This document shows positions 61,449 through 64,000 of a DNA stretch of 64,000 nucleotides, one piece after another. Positions within the stretch are counted from its first letter, which is position 1. Each line of letters opens with the position of its first letter. The position numbers and the translations under genes were made by a program. The DNA is from GMQP-bins7 sp963776565 (GTDB taxonomy: Bacteria > Actinomycetota > Thermoleophilia > Gaiellales > Gaiellaceae): positions 124,001 through 188,000 of the forward strand of contig CAVZNF010000011.1 of NCBI GenBank assembly GCA_963776565.1, given 5' to 3'. The notes beneath the pieces were generated by a model that was not told the DNA's origin, made no database searches, and saw only the letters and a list, made by a program, of their open reading frames with translations.

Positions 61449-64000
61449 ATGGACAGCCCAGTCGACGTCGTAGACGTCATCCTTCGAGACGGGAGCACGC
61501 TAAGGCTGCGCGCCCCCGAAGAAGCTGATCGCGAGCCGCTCGTGCAGTTCTTCGACGAGCTTTCCCCCCGCAGCCTGTATCTGCGATTCCATGGTCAGCC
61601 CACGGTCGACGATCGGCTCGTCGAACCGGTCCTCGAATCAGACTGGATCGAGCGCGGAGCGCTCCTCGCGTCAACGACGGAGACGGGCGGAGATCGAATC
61701 GTCGCTCTGGCCAACTACGTTCGGCTTCGCGATCCTGCGAGCGCCGAGGTCGCCTTCACCGTGGCCGACGCCTATCAGGGCAGGGGCATCGCGACGCGCT
61801 TGCTCGAGCAGCTGGCCGCGCTTGCCGCAGCTCGTGGGATCGAGCGATTCGTCGGGGAGGTGATGGCCGACAACGCGCCGATGATCGGCGTCTTCGAAGG
61901 GGTGGGCTTCGAGGTCTCGAGAACCTTTGCCGGCGGCGAGGTGGAGATGACATTTCCCATCGCGACCACACCCGACTACGCCTCACGCGTCGAGGCACGC
62001 GACCACACCGCGGTCGTCGCATCGCTGGGGCCGTTCTTCGAGGCGCGCTCGGTCGCCGTCATTGGAGCGTCGCCTCGCCGGGGCACGATCGGCGGCGAGC
62101 TCTTCCGCAACATCCTCGCGGGCGAGTTCGTCGGGGCCGCCTACCCGGTGAACCGTAACGGTGAGTCGGTGGCCGGCGTTCGCGGATACGGCTCGATCGT
62201 CGATGTACCCGACCCAGTCGACCTAGCGGTTGTCTGCGTCCCAGCGGCCGCAGTTCTGGAGTCGGTGGGCTCCGCACTCGACGCCGGCATTCGTGCCGTC
62301 TGCGTCATCTCGGCCGGATTCGCGGAGGTCGGTTCCGAAGGGGAGGAGCGGCAACGCGCGCTTCTCGCCGCGATCCGTGCGCATGGAGCGCGCCTTCTCG
62401 GACCGAACTGCCTCGGCATCTCGTCCGCGGCGGTACGGCTCAATGCGACGTTCGCCTCGCGGTCGGCACCGCCGGGCAACATCGGGTTCTCCTCCCAGAG
62501 CGGCGCGCTCGGGCTGGCGCTGCTCGAAGCGACCGAGTCCCGGGGTCTCGGCCTGTCCGCATTCGTCTCGATCGGGAACAAGGCGGACGTCTCCTCGAAC
62601 GACCTGCTCGAGTGGTGGGAGGACGATCCGGCGACGGAGGTCGTCCTGCTCTACCTCGAGTCGTTCGGAAACCCGAGACGATTCGGGACGATCGCTCGCC
62701 GCGTAGCGCGAACGAAGCCCATTCTTGCGGTCAAGAGCGGAACGACAGGTGCCGGCGCCCGGGCAGCGAGCTCGCACACCGCGGCGCTGGCCGGCTCGGA
62801 GGCCGCGGTCGACGCTCTCTTCCATCAAGCGGGTGTCATCCGAGCAAGCTCTCTGGAGGAGCTCATCGACGTCGCAACTCTTCTCTCGACGCAGCCGATG
62901 CCTCGAGGACGACGCGTGGCAGTCCTGACGAACGCCGGAGGTCTCGGGATCCTGTGCGCGGATGCCTGCGAGGCGGTCGGGCTGGAGCTACCGCAACTCA
63001 GCGAGGAGACCGTTCGAGCGATCGCGCCGCTGCTGCCGGGCGAAGCGAGTCTCGCGAATCCGGTCGACATGCTCGGCTCGGCGTCCGACCGCTCGTACGA
63101 GCAGGTCTTGCCGTTCTTGCTGGCTGACACCGCGGTCGATGCGATAGTCGCCCTGTTCGTGCCGGCTGTGAGCGCCACCGCCGAAGCAGTTGGTGGCGCG
63201 ATAGCTCGCGCAGCCACGGCAGCGGCCGAGGACAAGCCTGTCCTCGCAGTCGTCATGAGCGCGGAAGGCATTCCGATGTCCCTCCGGGCGGAGCAAGAGG
63301 TCGCCGCCTTCACCTACCCGGAGTCGGCTGCGCGCGCACTCGGCCGGGCCGCCGAGCGTGCCGATTGGCTGCGGCGGCCGCTGGGATCCGTCCCCGAGGT
63401 CGACGGCGTCGACGCCGAAGCGGCGCTTGCCGTCACGGCGTGCGGTTCTCGGCGAGACGGATGGCCGCTGGCTCGAGCCCGGCGAGAGCACGCAGACTCC
63501 TGCTCGCCTACGGGATCCCACTCGTGCCCGAGCGCGTCGCAACATCCGCAGACGACGCAATTGAGGCCGCGGTCGAGCTCGGCTATCCCGTCGTGATCAA
63601 GACGGCAGCGGCGGGTGCACACAAGACCGAGACAGGTGGCATCGCTCTCGATCTGGCGAGCGATGCGGCGGTTCGATCCGCCGTAGAGCGGATCGGGCTG
63701 CCCGTCGTCGTGCAGCCGATGATCTCGGGAGGAACCGAGCTCCTCGCCGGTCTCGTCCAGGACCCGGTGTTCGGCCCGCTCGTCGCGTTCGGACCAGGTG
63801 GCGTCCTTGCCGAGCTGATCGGTGAAGCGTCGTTCCGGATCGCTCCGCTGACGGACGTCGATGCCGAGGAGCTCGTGTTGGAGGGGAAGGCCGGCCGCCT
63901 CGTGCGTGGGTTCCGGGGTGCACCCGCGACAGACGTGCACGCTCTCGTCGATCTCGTTCAACGCCTCGCGCGCCTCGGGCTGGACGTGCCCGCGGTTGCG
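61449..64000 (+). CDS. GNAT acetyltransferase-acyl-CoA synthetase (NDP-forming) fusion (partial, two frameshifts)
   Basis: Fusion protein: an N-terminal GNAT domain (about 10-165, acetyl-CoA loop YQGRGIATRLLEQL), then CoA-binding (ARSVAVIGASPRRGTIGGEL), succinyl-CoA-ligase-like (IGFSSQSGALGLALLEATES; SSHTAALAGSEAAVDALF with the His region), and ATP-grasp (LVPERVATSADDAIEAAVEL, VVIKTAAAGAHKTETGG). The fused order resembles PatZ/Pat-type regulators and bifunctional acetate-CoA ligases. Shifts near 63441 and 63485 interrupt the frame before the ATP-grasp part. The gene continues past the right edge. Confidence 0.85.

Overview
The window is GC-rich DNA (roughly two-thirds G+C by eye). GTG starts are frequent, genes are packed tightly, and many start and stop codons overlap in the ATGA arrangement. 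The gene content includes tig-clpP, RsgA, DUF1918, DUF5661, CBS-BON proteins, a four-subunit pyruvate:ferredoxin oxidoreductase and a GNAT/acyl-CoA synthetase fusion. This suggests a high-GC actinobacterium, perhaps a Thermoleophilia-type lineage (Gaiellales/Solirubrobacterales). That placement is an inference; no rRNA gene is present.

Layout. 0-8 kb: housekeeping genes (clpP-tig, a sarcosine-oxidase-like flavoenzyme, tRNA-Leu, a GGDEF/HD signalling protein, tRNA-Arg, a VOC protein, rsgA). 7.9-11.1 kb: a polar amino-acid ABC transporter (ATPase, binding protein, two permeases) whose protein sequence is well conserved but whose reading frame is broken about twenty times, mostly by single inserted G or C. 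11.1-15 kb: a hotdog thioesterase, tRNA-His, a DadA-like oxidase and a secreted protein with a polyproline linker. 15-29.5 kb: a catabolic locus. It holds an SDR and an amidohydrolase facing a sugar-type ABC importer (two permeases, binding protein, double ATPase), then a convergent run of XRE-cupin regulator, 2-oxoacid dehydrogenase E1beta/E2/E1alpha, bicupin, M24 pita-bread enzyme and a beta-hydroxyacid dehydrogenase. 29.6-38.5 kb: two NTF2-like proteins, a flavin monooxygenase, a TPR-LuxR regulator, an MFS exporter, small membrane proteins and an ABC-2 exporter.

38.5-64 kb reads as a redox, energy and stress region. It has a formate/nitrite channel, an ACT-type malic enzyme, and a seven-gene operon encoding pyruvate:ferredoxin oxidoreductase with GltD-like, FAD and CBS partners. 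It also has CBS and CBS-BON proteins, a DUF1918-YbaK fusion, Hsp20, a universal stress protein ahead of GAPDH, a ZIP transporter and a GNAT/acyl-CoA synthetase. The mix recalls hypoxia/dormancy regulons of other actinobacteria. Within this region the intergenic spacers repeatedly carry CCCGATG, at 50-56 bp before four start codons in the same orientation. This is a candidate operator for an undescribed regulon and the most interesting signal in the window.

Caution: single-base frameshifts recur in at least nine other genes. Flanking protein sequence is intact, so consensus error in the assembly is at least as likely as real gene decay. Composite genes are annotated across the shift and the break points are stated.
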